From Bretschneidera sinensis (Eukaryota > Streptophyta > Magnoliopsida > Brassicales > Akaniaceae): 64,000 nt of DNA. The notes under the pieces are model-generated. The model searched no databases and was not told the DNA's origin. It saw only the letters and a list, made by a program, of their open reading frames with translations. The stretch is from the NCBI GenBank assembly GCA_023935145.1, contig CM043698.1, positions 17,549,001-17,613,000 of the forward strand, written 5' to 3'. The first letter of the stretch is position 1. Each line of letters opens with the position of its first letter. Positions 48,416-61,839 of the stretch are shown here, in pieces. The position numbers were made by a program, and so were the translations under genes.

Positions 48416-49087
48416 AAAAATGTGAAGTGGGTATCGAATAATTTGATTCTTCAAGGAATATCTTGGATTGTGTATTGATGATTTTGATTCTCTAAGAAAG
48501 AAAATTTGAATTGGGTTTTAGAGAATTTTATTGTTTGATATGATCATTCGAGGAATATTTTGTTATTGGTTTTGGTCATCAGGGTTAAAAAGATAGGATT
48601 TTTGTTGAGAAGGAAATCTGAAGTTCTTTGTTGTACTATTTATGTTAGGGTCTCTCGGAGTTCACGAGATCTTTAACTAATCTGTAAAACAGTCACATCC
48701 AGGTCAAATTTTTATAATGGATTGTTGCAGAGAGGGTTGTTCTTCATTATTTTCCAAGAATTAAGGTTGTCTCTCAACTCATCTTAGGAATCATCTAAAG
48801 CAAGTGAAGTTTTGACCGTTACAACCAATTCTTTTCCAGATGTATGTGAGAGGCTTTTGTCGTTGGTTGTTAGTAGTTTGGTAGAATATAAAAATTCTTG
48901 TACACAGACAGGAGTTCCATTTCTCTTCGCTTCCATTATCTTTATATAATGTTTTTAGCAGTTTAAATCCTTTTTTACTGTTTCATTTGTGAATCAAGGG
49001 ACTTTTATGGAGCTTGGAAGCGATTCTGGTTTTCAATAATCTTTCTTTTGGTTAGGGGTGGTGGGTGGGGGTGCTCTTGTAAGAATC

Positions 49088-52000
49088 ATGAAGTTTCTTA
49101 GCCTTGTGGGGAATTCCTTTGGTTGTTCTGCATCTGGAGAGCGCTTAGTTTCTGCGGCGAGAGATGGTGATCTTCAAGAAGCCAAAGCTTTATTGGAATA
49201 TAATCCAAGGCTTGTGAGGTATTCAACTTTTGGAGTCCACAATTCGCCTCTCCATTATTCTGCAGCTCAAGGCCACCGTGAGGTATTCAATTGCTTAATT
49301 TGAGTTGGCAGTTTTCCTAAATTTACGGATTCGTGTCTTTCTTTGAAGTTGACTGAATTTTTTCATGTCATTAGATAGTTTATCTATTGCTTGAGTCTGG
49401 AGTTGATATTAATCTCAGGAATTATCGTGGTCAGGTAATGGAAATACCCTTGCCTAACTCAAAATTTGTGGTTTTCTATGATCAGTTAGTGACTATCAAT
49501 TGAAAGATTAGTTTGGATTTCAAAATTAGTTTGCCACTTCAATCAATAATAAAGAATTGTGTTCTCCACTTCGGTGAACAGACTGCTTTGATGCAAGCTT
49601 GTCAACATGGTCACTGGGAGGTTGTTCAGATTCTAGTTCTTTCTAAGGCAAATGTAAGACATTTACTTCAAATTCAGTTTTCATATTGACAGTTTAGTGG
49701 TGTACAAATTTTGGCACAAAAGATTATGACAAATATGTGGGCATCCTGGGATTTAGATTCGCAGGGCAGATTATCTGAATGGGGGCACGGCACTTCACTT
49801 GGCTGCTTTGAATGGTCACTCCAGATGCATACGGTTACTCGTTGCAGATTACATACCTAGCATCCCTGATTGTTGGAACATATTAAGGAAAAGATCTAAC
49901 AAGAAGGATTCAATCTCAGAATTTGATGAAGGGTATGCTCATCTCAAAGTGATCTCACACATATTTTATCTACATATTCAGTCCACTGTTTTCATTTATC
50001 TTCCTCTGCCTTTTGGTGCACCAGTGCTCTCCGCGAGGTAATTAATAGAACAGCTGATGGAGGCATCACCGCGCTGCATATGGCAGCACTGAATGGGCAT
50101 ATTGAGAGTGTACAGTTACTCTTGGACTTGGGAGCTTCCGCTACTGAGGTCACTGTGGAAGATGGATCCACAATTGATCTAATAGGTAATTACATTTATC
50201 ATAGTTGACCTTTTAAGTTAATGATCTTTGCCATTACTCTCTCGCACAAATTTAGAGTTGGTTTTACTTAAGTAGTAATAATAAAATACTTTTTTAACTC
50301 ACAAATTTCATTGTTAGTTTCTCTTCTTGATGTATAGCATGGTTCCCTTCTTCCTTGCACTCCCTCTCCAAGTTTTCTCTTTTCCTTCATTTTTCATTGT
50401 CTAACACATAGTTCAAATTCTTTACTCTTAAAGTTGTTTCTTTACCCTTGTTTCAATTAGTTGTGGCTGTGTTACATGGACTCTTCACTTTATCATACCA
50501 TATCCATGTCGGATCCTCGACACTTGGATAAAGGTATGGTACTTGGACACTTCAAATTAAAGGAAAATTTACGAAAAATTATTAAAATAGATAAGTCTGA
50601 CACTCGGACATGTATCGGTGTCCAACACCCATACCCGAATCTAGGTAACATAGGCTGTGCCACATGACATTAGTATTGTCTACCTGGGTTTTCTGTTGAG
50701 ACTCATTGTTAACTCGAAGACTAAGAATCGTTCTTAAATGATGTCACTTCATGATACCCACATAGAGTTCTTTCTACTTATCCCTTGTTTCTCCGTTCTT
50801 GGAGAGGCGTATAAACTGTAGAAGTGGTTTTTCTGTTCATTTTTTAATAGCTGTTCTGTTTATTACTGTACCATTTTATTAAATGGAATCAGATTTCAGA
50901 TCAATTTAATCGAATCGTGCGAGAAGTTGTGGTTGACAATTAAACCAGGATTGGCATGAAACCTTATAAAATACTGGGATTTTTAAGTTTTAAAGTGCTT
51001 ATTTTTTTATTGAATAGATTCTCATTTCATATAATCACATGGTGTTAGGAATCCAACCTTGATCATAAGTTGTTCGATGGATTTCTAGATACCTGCCTTA
51101 TTTCTATTGAATAAGAAGCAATAGCATTATTATGGTTGCATAGTTTCTAATTTAACTATTTAAATCAATTCATAACCCTTTTTCTTAAGATAGAACGGGA
51201 TACCTCATTATGTTGTTGAATATGTGAAGAAAAAGTTAATTCCGACCACCTCTAATCTTTATGTAGTGACTTTATTAGTTTTAACTATTAAGCCTCTCTT
51301 TTCTTTTTCATTTTTCTAATCACGTTTTATATTGCAGGTGCCGGGAGCACAGCCCTTCATTATGCTGCTTGTGGTGGAAATGCACAATGTTGTCAGGTAT
51401 CCTGCTAATTTAGAAAAAAAGTAAATTCATTTATATTTTTCATTTATGCTAGAGTTTCACCTTTTCTTTTTATATTGTTGTTCAGCTTTTAATTGCCAGG
51501 GGTGCCAGTTTGACTGCTGAAAATGCCAATGGGTATGCATCTTGTGTGTCCATTGCTTTTGATATGTTTACGTTGTATTATGATCATGTTTCTTTTGGCA
51601 ATGAGCTTTATTTGTGTGCCATTTGAGTAGGATTTAACATTTGATATTGTTTAGCCTGTTGTTTCCTCATTCGAACTGCATTTGGGTACTGCAGATATAT
51701 GTGAGTGCATTTGTGTTGGGGGAAGGGGCTTATATCACAAAAACTATGAATTTGTATAGGATGAAGCAGTGACAGTGGGGGCTGGTCAATGGCCAGCAGC
51801 CCTCCCAGCACCAAAACCTTCCGTTCTCACAGGACCTTCCCCTTTCAAAGTCGGGGAGGTACTACTTGGCTAGAAAAATTAGCGATTTGTAGTAGTTTAG
51901 GATGAGTAATCATACTTTTTGGGAAAATATCAGGATTTGCTTTGAGATTTAAAATTGGATGCTAAAATGCTAAATAAGGAAGTGACGATCTCAGTCAAGA

Positions 52001-52902
52001 TCCACATCTGACAAGAAATTTGTCCTGATGGATGTGCAGGAATGGGGTTCAATGAGCATTAAATATAAAAATTTCTAAGATAAGCATGGTTAAGAATCCA
52101 TTGTCCTTCCTCTGTCGAATGCGGATTGTTGATTGCTGAAATAAGGCAAATGGTGTCAATTTCCCAACTATTAACTCCCTTTAATCTTGGTTCCTCAATA
52201 TAATTTTCCCACTTTCTCCATTACGTATTGGAACATTTTGTCTTTCATCTAAAACTGCACAGATCACGATTAGTTGAAGAACGTGCTCTGCACAAAATTC
52301 ACTGTAAATCTTGCAGCACCGTTCTACAAATAACAGCCAATGGACTCTCTTGACGAGTTTAGGACTATCTTGATGTGATAATGGATATTTAATGGTTTCA
52401 AAGTTCAGTCTTTCCCTGCTCATTCTCCTTCTGAGAGTTCCTTCCACTTTATCAGGCAATAATCATACTCGCTGAAAATTTGTTTGAATTTATCCGTCAT
52501 TTAAGTATTAGTTCTACTATGGGAAGGGTCATGAAGATTGTTTTAGGCATATGTAGCAAATCTGATGCCATCTCAATGTGATATATATTTTAAGCATGTG
52601 ACCAAATTAAATATGACCATTCAATGGTCTTCATAATTAGGATGAAGGCTTCAAATAAATTATTGTTTCTTCCCACTGTTTTTTTTGGGGGGGGAGGGGG
52701 GAGGGGGACTGTATGGTCTCACGCTCTCGCATGTGAGCTTTGACTCCTCTATGTCAGATAGCAGGTCTCACTAAGTTCTTATTTTTACTTTGATCCTCCC
52801 GCCACTCAACTTCCCAAAAAGTTCTTCGATTCTTTTTCTTTTAAGATGCTTTAACAATTTTATTTAGAATAACTACCACTCAAATAAAAAATATCGGGCA
52901 GT

Positions 52903-52944
<42 letters not shown>

Positions 52945-53028
52945 ACCCTTAAAGAAAAAAAGGGATAATTTGTCTAATTTTAAAAATTAATGCAACAATT
53001 ATGTCACTACAAATAAGAAATTTGAGAT

Positions 53029-53061
<33 letters not shown>

Positions 53062-56000
53062 AAAGTTTCATCATTTGTTTTTTCTACAAATAAATAGTTA
53101 AATAATTAATGTATATCATCCTTTTTTTTTCTTTCCCCCCTCCTTTTCTGATGTTTAGCATCATCCTGCTTTGATGTTTATGTTTTGATTAATCGAGATT
53201 TGCTTACTTATTTCTGTTTGTTTTTATCTGCTTAAGGTGGACTCCTGTGATGGTCGCTCGTTCTTGGAATAGAAATTCGCTTGAGGAAATACTTAGCACT
53301 CACTCAGAACGCCAACCACAAATTCTTCCTTCACCTTATCTATCTCTTCCCCTTATGAGCATCGTAAAAATTGCTAGGTGAGAAGGTCCACACTATTCTT
53401 TTGGCTACTTTATGTTACTGCATTAGCTTATGCTGTGCCATATGACATGCAACATATAAGTCTTCATTTCTCATATTTGTGCAATGATCAAACTACTTGG
53501 GATTGAACACTTCACAAGGGACTTATTATCCTTTTAGTTTCTCCATGAGTACTTCCATCTCTGATTTTCTCCGTAGAAGGCTTTATGGAATATGTGGAAC
53601 ATCTTTATCATCCACATGAAAGAAGAAATTACTGCTGATATTGCATGGAGCCTTAACCACATTCTATTCATTTTGTAAATAATAGCCTTATATGATTGGA
53701 AACTATGACCTTGGACATGGTGCATTGATCAGGTTTTGCTTGTTTAGCATTAAAAAATTTGTCAAATCATTTGATTTAAATTCTGTTCAGAAATTATATT
53801 GTATGTAAAATAATTTGGAATAACAATGCTCAATGGAACAATTTTTTTTTGAAATTTTTACTATATCAAGAGCAGGTAAATCTATTCCATTGTCAGACAT
53901 GCTTATTCAGGCTTGAGCTACTGGAATCTGCTTCTTGAGATGTCTCTAAAACTCATATGCTGCATTTTTGGAATGGAACTAGAGATACAGAAAACTTCCT
54001 TTAGTAAGGTGGGAATTAAAGGACTTCACCTTAAACTAAGAATAATACGGAAGCATGAGAAGAACTGCGAAAAAGAAAAGTCTTGAAAAGTCATATAACA
54101 TAATGAATATTTAACTTGCTACTTGGCTACATACCAGCTAAAGAGCGTATAAAGTTGTTGAAGCATGGTTACAATACCATATCACAAATTCAAATCAGCA
54201 TCATATTTTCCATTAAGTTTTAGGAGTCTGCACTGTAAATTTAAGTCATCCAATAACGAGTAAGTTCTTAGGTTATTCCATTAGGTAAGAACTATCTAAA
54301 TCAGCATGATATTTTCTAAAGCATTCCTAAAAAAATTTAAATTATCCAATGACAATAGAGCTCTTAGATTATATCATAGGTTCCAAGAACTTTGCAGTTT
54401 CACATATCTCTTCCTCATACACTGAATAAATTTGCATCCCATGAAAAGTTGTAACAAAGTTTTTCTTATCATTTTTACTTGTACTTTGAATTACTTAAAC
54501 CATTTATTTTTCTTAAGTCTTTCCAGTTCCCCTGTTTTCAAAATGCTAGTCTTTTCCAAAATGTTTTTGTGGATGGAAGGCAAATTTTGGATGCCTCCTT
54601 GATTGCTAACGAAGTGGTGGATTCCCATAATTTGCAAGCTTGACATGTAGAAGGCCTTTGATCATGTGAGTTGGAGCTTTGTGATTTATCTTTTGAAGAG
54701 GATGGGATTTGGGGACAAGTGGTGGAAGTGGATTAATAAGTGTATTTCTTCGACATCCTTTTCGATCCTTGTCAATGGATGTCCTTTCAGTTATTTTAAA
54801 ACCTACCGGGTTTGAGACAAGGGGACCCATTATCCCTTTTTTTGTTCACTCTGGTTATGGAAGCTTTGAGCAAAATGTTTTTGAAGGCGGTTGATGGGGG
54901 GACTCTTAAGTGACTTTAAGGTGGGTAGAGAAGCAAGTAGTGTGAGTGCGTCTCATCTTCTCTTTGCCGATGATATAATTGTTTTTTGTGGGGCAGAAGC
55001 TTATCAAATCTTGCACCTTCGGTGTGTTCTTATCTGTTTTGAGGCGGTCTCGGGGCTCAAAGTCAATCTTAGTAAGAGTGATTTGATCCCTCTTAGTGAG
55101 AACATTAATGGCCGTTTTCTTACTAGTTTGTTGGGGTGCAAGGAGGGGACACTTCCTTTTACTTATCTTGGTCTCCCTCTTGACACTAAATTTAAAGATT
55201 CAATTGTGTGGAATCCCATTGTGGAGAGATTTGAAAAGCGGTTAGCCGGATGGAAGAATCTTCTTCTCTCTAAAGGAGGAAGATTCACTCTCATTAAAAG
55301 CACTCTCTCTAGTCTCCCTATCTATTTTATGTCATTATTTTCTATCACAATTGTTGTGGCTAAGAGGTTGGAGGATATTCAAAGGAGATTCCTTTGGGCC
55401 AATATAGGGGAGGAGCATAAATATCACTTGGCGAGATGGGGAGTGTTTAAGCAACCATTAGATAGAGGGGGACTTGATATAAAGTCCCTTACTTTGTTCA
55501 ATAAAGCTCTGTTGGGGAAATGATTAGGGAGATTTATTGTGAAAAATTATCATTTTTGGAGGAAAGTGGTGGAAGCTAAGTTTGGAATAGATTCTTGCGG
55601 GTGGATGTCTAAGAAAAGAAATGGGGCTTATGGTGTAGGAGTGTGGAGTTGGATTCGGAATGGATGGGAAGCCTTGAATCCTCATCTTTCGGTAACGGGA
55701 GGAGAGCGCGGCTTTGGCGTGATACGTGATTCGGGAACACCCTTCTTAAAGAACGGTTCCTGGAGATCTTTGAAATTGTGAGGGATAAAGAAGCTCTTAT
55801 CTCTTCTTGTATCTCGGTGGCCAATGGTGTTATCTTGTGAGATGTACCTTTTATTCGCAAAGTTAATGATTGGGAGGTTGCGAGGGTGCAAAGTTTTTTG
55901 GAAACTTTGTATAGCTATAAGTTTGATTTATCTAAATAGGATGCGATGAGATGGAGGGACAACCCGGGCAAAGGTTTTGAGGTGAAATCTTTCTATAAGA

Positions 56001-58676
56001 TTCTTTTAGCGGGGTCTCTTGTGGATGGCTCCACCAACTTCACGTGAAAAGCAATTTGGTGCTCCGGCGCCCCAAAAAAAGTGAGTTTTTTTCGTTGGGA
56101 AGCCCCTTTGGAAAAGATTCTAACGCTTGATAAATTTGCAAAGGAGGGGAAAGGTGTTGGTGAACTGATGTTTCATTTTCAAAAGATGTGGTGAGTTCGT
56201 GTTTCATCTCTTGATGGAGTGCTCTTTGGCTAGAGCCAAGTGGGAAATAGCTTATAAGGTTTTTGAGGTTTCTTGAGTGTGTGCCGGATCAGTGTTAGAT
56301 GAAGTGTGGGCTTGGAGTAGGTTTCGGGCCTCTAAGAACCTCAAGAAAGCTTACTCTATGATCCCCTTTCTATCTTTTGGATAGTGTAGAATGAGAGGAA
56401 TTGTAGAGCTTTTGAAGGCATTGAGAGACCTATTGATGTAATTAGGAAAATGTGGTTCAATGGCCTTATTTTTTGGGTCAAAGATAATTTTGTTATAAAT
56501 GATTTTGATGTAGTTGATTTTGTGGAGTTTCTCTGCTATAGATAACCTTTGTACATGGGTTGCACTCCCTTGATGCATATTTTCTTTATTACATTTCATT
56601 TATAAAAAAAAACAGTTCCCCTGTTTTCATTTTGTTGTGGGGTCTTGTTGAAATCAAAAAGGTTAATGAACCAGAATTACAAAAGGCTTTCTTAATGTCT
56701 TCTCTTAGGGTACAAAAAATTCTGTGTTTCAACCCAATAATCTGAATTATATCTCCACTCGTAATTATGGCTTGAAAATCGATTCAAAAGCTGTGCAATG
56801 AAATTCAGTTGTGTAGTTAAAACAGTATGCAGCATTGTGATTATGTACAACAATATACAAGAAACTTCTTGATAAGCTCGACTGCATATTATAGTAGTCA
56901 AGGAAATCAAGGAACATTTAGAAGTTTTCTGTTTTCTTGTCTTGTATGGGTTACACATAACATAAAAACACACTCACACTCTTATGTGTATATGCATGTA
57001 TAGCTAATGCACTGCAACAAGGTTACTAGCAAGTTTGGATTTTTGTTTTTGAATTGAACTTTCAAGTTTGGATTTAGGACAGATTAGTTACATGTCAAAT
57101 GAACTGAACCTTTTTTTATGCTTTTAATCTTTTAAACACTGGTCATTTGCAGAGAATGTGGATGGAGGAGCAGTGATTGTCTACCCTCATGCCAAGATCC
57201 ATGTGCTGTATGCCTGGAAAGAAAGTGCACAGTAGCAGCAGAGGGTAAGTTAGCTTTTAAAAGATCAAATTACCTTCAGAAGTCATTTATGTTTCGATTT
57301 AGGTTGTTAGTTTAAGTGTAGTCAAACTGTGTAGAGTCATATGGGAAATGCATAAGTTATACTCCATAAACGTTGAGCTGTCGGAGTTGACTTGTACATT
57401 GTTGTATCTGAATTATTTTAGTAATCCTTTTTTGTTTTCCTGGAATCATAGAGACTTTAAAACTTTCACCATGTTCTTACAGCATAATTGTGAACATGCT
57501 TAGATGCGCACGTGCACACACACACACACACACACAGAGGGACAGATATAATAGACAAACGCACACAAGAATACTGAACCCCTAGTAATGGCCAGATGGA
57601 TGTGAAATAAGTGATCTTGGTAGCAATGTTAGTATCTTGAATGGTGCTATAATAGTGGTGCAGATTGGAAGTGAGGTGGAGTTCAGTACAAGTAGTAAAC
57701 TGGTGATGTTGGTATTTTTATGGAAGTAGCAGTTGGGAGGCTGGGGAGTAGCATGGTTCTAGCATATATAGATTTGAGAATTTGGTTGTCCCAAACTCTG
57801 CATAATTTTGTGAATTAACTTAATTGAGCTATTCACATATATCACGAGTCATATCATTTTTTGAACTAACTGTGAATTTGGGAGCATTTCCCTAATAATT
57901 CCAGGATGATATTTCTTCTTGTTTCATGTGCTTCTTTTCTGAGTCAGTCCAAAACTCTTTTCTTTGTTAATGTAATGAATTGTCTTTATATAGTTTTAAT
58001 TAGTTCATAGATTCTGTTTTATTTGTAGTAACCAGAATCTGTTTATTTATGCACCTTACACTGTTTATATGTCTTTCTCTTAGTCCCTTCACATAGATAT
58101 TCATCAGTAACCAATAGAATCAATATTTCAACATGTCACATTGGTGCAGGTTGTGACCATGAGTTCTGCACAAGCTGTGCCTTGTACCTCTGTTCTACAA
58201 ATAGCACCTCAATCATTTCTCAAGGCCCCCCAGGCTCCATTGCCTGTCCTCTATGCCGACATGGCATAGTTTCATTTTTTAAACTCCCGGGGACAATGCC
58301 GATAGTCAAGGAGATTGCACGAACAAGTTTGTCCCTATCGTTTTGTACGTGTACAGGTGAGGGACCAGAAACCACTTTATTAACAGCCCCATTTTGCAAG
58401 CGCAATACCATTTGCACCCGGATTTCTCCCCTTGGATCTTCCTTCCGTTCCCTGAGCTTCCAGAGGTTCCCATCAATGAAAATCAACTCCAGTCTTTGCA
58501 TGGGAGCTCGTGATACTAGTCCATCTTTAGTTCCATGCACTGTTGACCGGAACTTGCGTAATCAGTTGGTTAGGTGCTCAAGATCAGGCTTTAGACGATC
58601 GACTTCTCATACCGAGGGCAAAAGGTCATGGTTCTCTGCACTTAATCAATATGTAACTACAGGCAATGGGTGCTGA
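49088..58676 (+). CDS. XBAT32: Ankyrin-repeat RING E3 ubiquitin ligase, XBAT32/XBAT33 type
   Basis: Ten coding exons join in frame to 509 aa: 49088-49282, 49375-49434, 49582-49653, 49757-49932, 50025-50185, 51338-51396, 51486-51532, 53237-53377, 57153-57244, 58150-58676. The start [20 protein letters not shown] is the family's usual N-terminus. Ankyrin repeats cover about residues 45-285 ([65 protein letters not shown]). A C3HC4 RING lies at about 321-369 ([23 protein letters not shown]). The C-terminus ends [18 protein letters not shown]. In Arabidopsis XBAT32 ubiquitinates the ethylene-synthesis enzymes ACS4 and ACS7 and promotes lateral root formation. Length (Arabidopsis XBAT32 is about 508 aa, from memory) and neighbours favour XBAT32 over XBAT33. 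Intron 8 is 3.8 kb because of a LINE insertion. A TTTGGTTAG acceptor-like site at 49056 suggests a leader intron. Confidence 0.9.
50463..50662 (+). repeat. Dispersed repeat inside XBAT intron 5
   Basis: It starts GTGGCTGTGTTACATGGACTC and ends GGTAACATAGGCTGTGCC, so the terminal words are loosely inverted (GGCTGTGTTACATGG / CCTATGTTACC). It contains TGTCGGATCCTCGACACTTG and ATCGGTGTCCAACACC. A diverged copy lies at 17465-17625. No coding capacity. Confidence 0.5.
52687..52708 (+). other. G-rich tract with G-quadruplex potential
   Basis: Runs of eight, six and five G separated by single A bases, within XBAT intron 7. The eight-G run can supply two tracts, giving four. On the RNA this could form a quadruplex. 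Function is speculative. Confidence 0.5.
52905..53056. repeat. Two TA microsatellites in XBAT intron 7
   Basis: (TA)n runs at about 52905-52941 and 53029-53056, separated by AT-rich unique sequence. Confidence 0.85.
54524..54540 (+). repeat. Left target-site duplication of the intronic LINE
   Basis: The 17-mer CAGTTCCCCTGTTTTCA occurs here and, without a mismatch, at 56613-56629 on the far side of the LINE. Confidence 0.93.
54541..56612 (+). mobile_element. 5'-truncated LINE (non-LTR retrotransposon) in XBAT intron 8
   Basis: About 2.07 kb in the same orientation as the host gene, with a short A-rich tail (about 56604-56612) and a perfect 17-bp target duplication. The sequence starts inside the reverse transcriptase: an [19 protein letters not shown] block, VSWSFV, a [17 protein letters not shown] segment across a frameshift near 54800-54850, and the catalytic LLFADD at about 54956-54976. 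[10 protein letters not shown] motif, LGLPLD, and [18 protein letters not shown] follow, then a zf-RVT-like tail near 56050-56200. Several stops and frameshifts (for example near 54640, 54830, 55523, 55940) make it inactive. Confidence 0.92.
54891..55523 (+). pseudogene. LINE reverse transcriptase, longest open part (210 codons)
   Basis: This contains the FADD catalytic motif, the [10 protein letters not shown] segment, the LGLPLD motif and the region after the RT palm domain ([20 protein letters not shown]). It is not a separate gene: the matching N-terminal part lies upstream in another frame, and the C-terminal part continues after the stop at 55523. Confidence 0.88.
57515..57536. repeat. 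CA microsatellite in XBAT intron 9
   Basis: (CA)11-type run following GCGCACGTG. Confidence 0.9.
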
Positions 58677-61600
58677 TACTATCGGATTTTTTTTTCCTCT
58701 TTTATTTTTACAAAGTATGTTTTTCCCTTTCCTTTTTGTCCATAATTTGAGATTGGAATCTATTGCTGATAATGATCATTGGGTTTGTAAATATGAAAGA
58801 TCTGACACCGCTTATAAATGAAGTCATTTGATTTCAATTTTTTGGGTGTTTCCTTTTTAATCAAAAGTACACTTGTTTCAACACTAGCTTGTTAGTAGTT
58901 AGTAGCCTTTGTGTTTCAAAATCAGGTAAGAAATCATATTGTTGCTATAAAAGGTGGAAGCGGAGGAACTTGGGAGTAATTTTTGTATAGACTCTGTCTA
59001 GTAGATTAAACCAATTACGTGTTGCCATTGCATATAGTTTGAGAATTTATCACACAGTTGAGATCTTGAAATCTACAAATCTTTTGTCACCTAGACACAA
59101 CTAGGCATGTAACCCTTGTTCAGTGCTTAGAGAAACACTGCCAGAATCTTGCTGATTCTTTCCTTTGCTATGGTCCCTTCATAAAGTATCCTGGTAGAGG
59201 AGATCATGCAAATAGGATGACTATTTGGTATGGCCCCTTTACCAAAAATCTTGCTGATTATTTCTGAGTTGTTTACAGTAGTATTTAGGATGAGCTCTTG
59301 AATGTCAAGATGGAGTTTAATTGGCATTTGTAATTTGCAGAGTGGGGCTAAAAGAATAGGAATACAGTACCTTTCTGCTTTCACCTATGGGTTGTTTTCA
59401 TGGAGAAGGACCGCAATGTGGCTAAAGCAGGTTCATGTTATGATTATCCTAAAACAAAGGTACATGTCATGAAACTTACTTCCTGTTTTGATTTAGGTCA
59501 CTTTGCATTGTAACGCTGTCTGTAGAAAGTTACTGCTGTATGTTCCCATGTGTTGCGAATAGGTTTTATATACATATTTTATGTCCAGTGAAAATCTGCT
59601 CTTGGCAGGATGAAATACTTGCCTACAAGTGCAGTGCACAAGGGAGGAAGAATCAGGACCGTGAATGGCCAGTCTCTCTCAGTCATGGTCCTGATGCCCG
59701 TATTGCACTGCACCTGGCGTAGGCAAGAATTTCTGCTTGACAGGCTATTACATACCAATGAGTGAAGAGAAGGGTGGTACTAGAGTTTGTTAATTATACT
59801 TCTAATAAACCATAGCAGTTTGTTTTTTAAAGTGTACAAATTCTCCTTGTTGAGGGTTTCTCTTTCTCACTTTTCATATACCCACTTTGTTTTTTTTTTT
59901 TTTATAGTTAAAATTGATGTTTTCTAATTTCAAAAATAATAAAGTTGAGAATGAGCTCCCCGGCCATTGATATGGCTGAGAATCAGCTACATCATTAACT
60001 GTTGAAGTAAAAATTGATAAACCAGCGTAACTTTAAGTTTTGAAGGCAACAATAATTATTTTGTAAACCTCACTGATGTCTTTGGAGTCTTTGAAAATTA
60101 ACATCATAAGTGAGAGGATTTCTTGGTTGACTCGGGTCGAAACCATTGGGTTTAAACCAATTAAAAATCTTATCGATAATTTTAAATTTTTTACTAATAA
60201 TGTTAAATTTTGGATCTAAGCTTTATTGACATTATCAATAAAGCTTCTCAAAATTACCAGTGAAGTTTCTAACTAGTTTAAAAAATTGAATTTAAATCCG
60301 AACTAATCAAATTTTTTTTTTTTGTTGCTTAAACTGGGATGGGTTCCATACTTTTTGGTAAGTTTCAAAAGCACACTCAAAATAATTTATGTAGATTCTC
60401 TTTATAACCATCTTTTCTTTCAAACATTACATCAGCTTAGCGAGTCTTTCAACATCGTCAAACCATGAATCATATTTTTGCTATTACTGGCCTCACAATT
60501 TTTTCCTTTATCCCTCCCCACCCTACCCTGCCAGGAGTGTTGGATTGGACTGTGCAATGTCCTACCTCAGGTGACACAAACACCACCTTGTATGACTTTT
60601 AGATAACTCTCATCTTTGCTTTCCTCAACTCACATGGAGCTTAAAGTATGAGTTTGCTTGTTTGAGTTGTTTTTCTGTTTTTGGCCCCTCATCCTGCAGT
60701 CAATTTAAGTTCAATTCGCACCAGAAACTATCTGATGTCAAAGACTGTTGACTCTCCACTCTCAAGATTTTTAGTTCCTTTTTTCACTACTTACGTAGCC
60801 TTAAAGTTTTTGGAGCTAAAAAAACTTGATTGCTGGATGCAAATTTGTGATATAGAACTAATAGCAAAATACCATGTTAAGAACAATCTCATCCAAGAAT
60901 TTTGTTTAGTGGTCTTGTCCTCAAAATGTTTTAATAAGAAATTTTATAAATTAGAAGAAAGAAACCTTCAAAAGTAATAGTAGCTGTTGTAGTTGATTAG
61001 AAGAATTGCAAGGGTAATGCACGGCCTAGCTGTGCCTTTTCAGTTTTTAGTTGTCATAATGGCTTTTAACCGCGTTTAGGCTAACCATTATCTAATTTCT
61101 AAAGCTAAATTTCGTTTAATAGAAGTTGTTTTTCAGCTTGTGAATTTTACAGAAATCATTTTTTTTGGTTATTCGGTGTAGGTGTTTAAAAATTAGGCCA
61201 AACTAGCCAAACTTAAGAGGATCATAGTGATGTCAAGCTTATACTACCTTGTTGACACGGATTGAACTGGCCATAGCTTAGAACTGAATTTAAATTGCAT
61301 TTGACATCTTTCTTTCCTTGATATTCGTACTGAGACCTACATGCTATCTGTCCAACTCCTACTGCACTACAAATCATGCACTAACATGATACTGTAATTC
61401 TCACTCACATCTAACTTGGATTCAGCATACTCTGTTATGCACACTGCATAAAAAAAAGCTTTTGTAAACAGAATAAAAAAACTTACCCTCTCTTTCCACC
61501 ACCCTTCCCACAAAAAAAGAAAGCATTAAAGAAGAGACAAATGTGCATACATAAGAACATTTGCTGACATCATTGTTCTTGCTATAACTTCCAACACTGA

Positions 61601-61689
61601 ACAATCTATATACAACCAAAGAAGAAAGTAGCCTTGATAAACTTACAATTGCACTTATAAGCAAAAGATACAATACACTTCAAGTAAAA
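58677..61689. other. XBAT 3' flank and region between XBAT and TAS3
   Basis: The first 150-200 bases are probably XBAT 3' UTR. Nothing coding is recognised further on. The minus ORF 59127-59384 and plus ORFs 59540 and 60681 lack domains. At about 60150-60300 an AT-rich inverted repeat (GGTTTAAACCAATT on the left; TAGTTTAAAAAATT on the right) may be a decayed MITE. The TAS3 transcript probably ends within the last few hundred bases of this stretch. Confidence 0.4.
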
Positions 61690-61724
61690 CAACTACAAAC
61701 CATGCATAAAAGATCTGCAAGGAA

Positions 61725-61745
61725 AAGCTCAGGAGGAATAGGTAG
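61725..61745 (-). promoter_or_regulatory. 3' miR390 target site of TAS3 (cleavable)
   Basis: The plus strand from 61725 reads AAGCTCAGGAGGAATAGG and matches miR390 at positions 1-12 and 14-17. Position 13 would be a G:U pair and positions 18-21 are unpaired. Perfect pairing across positions 10-11 predicts cutting there. This end sets the 21-nt phase. Confidence 0.9.
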
Positions 61746-61839
61746 AGAAAGAGAAGATGGGATGGTTGGTAAAGACGAAAATAAAAATTCAAAATAAGAA
61801 CGGTATAGTGGGCGGCCGTAATAACCTTGCAAAACTTGA

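Noticed and set aside
59127..59384. 85-codon minus-strand ORF downstream of XBAT
   Set aside because: No domain; contains a locally repeated ATCTTGCTGATT phrase; probably XBAT 3' flank.
61819..61839. A second tasiR-ARF in register D5
   Set aside because: The similarity is in inverted orientation, and its core is offset from the register of a tasiR-ARF, so it would not give an equivalent seed.
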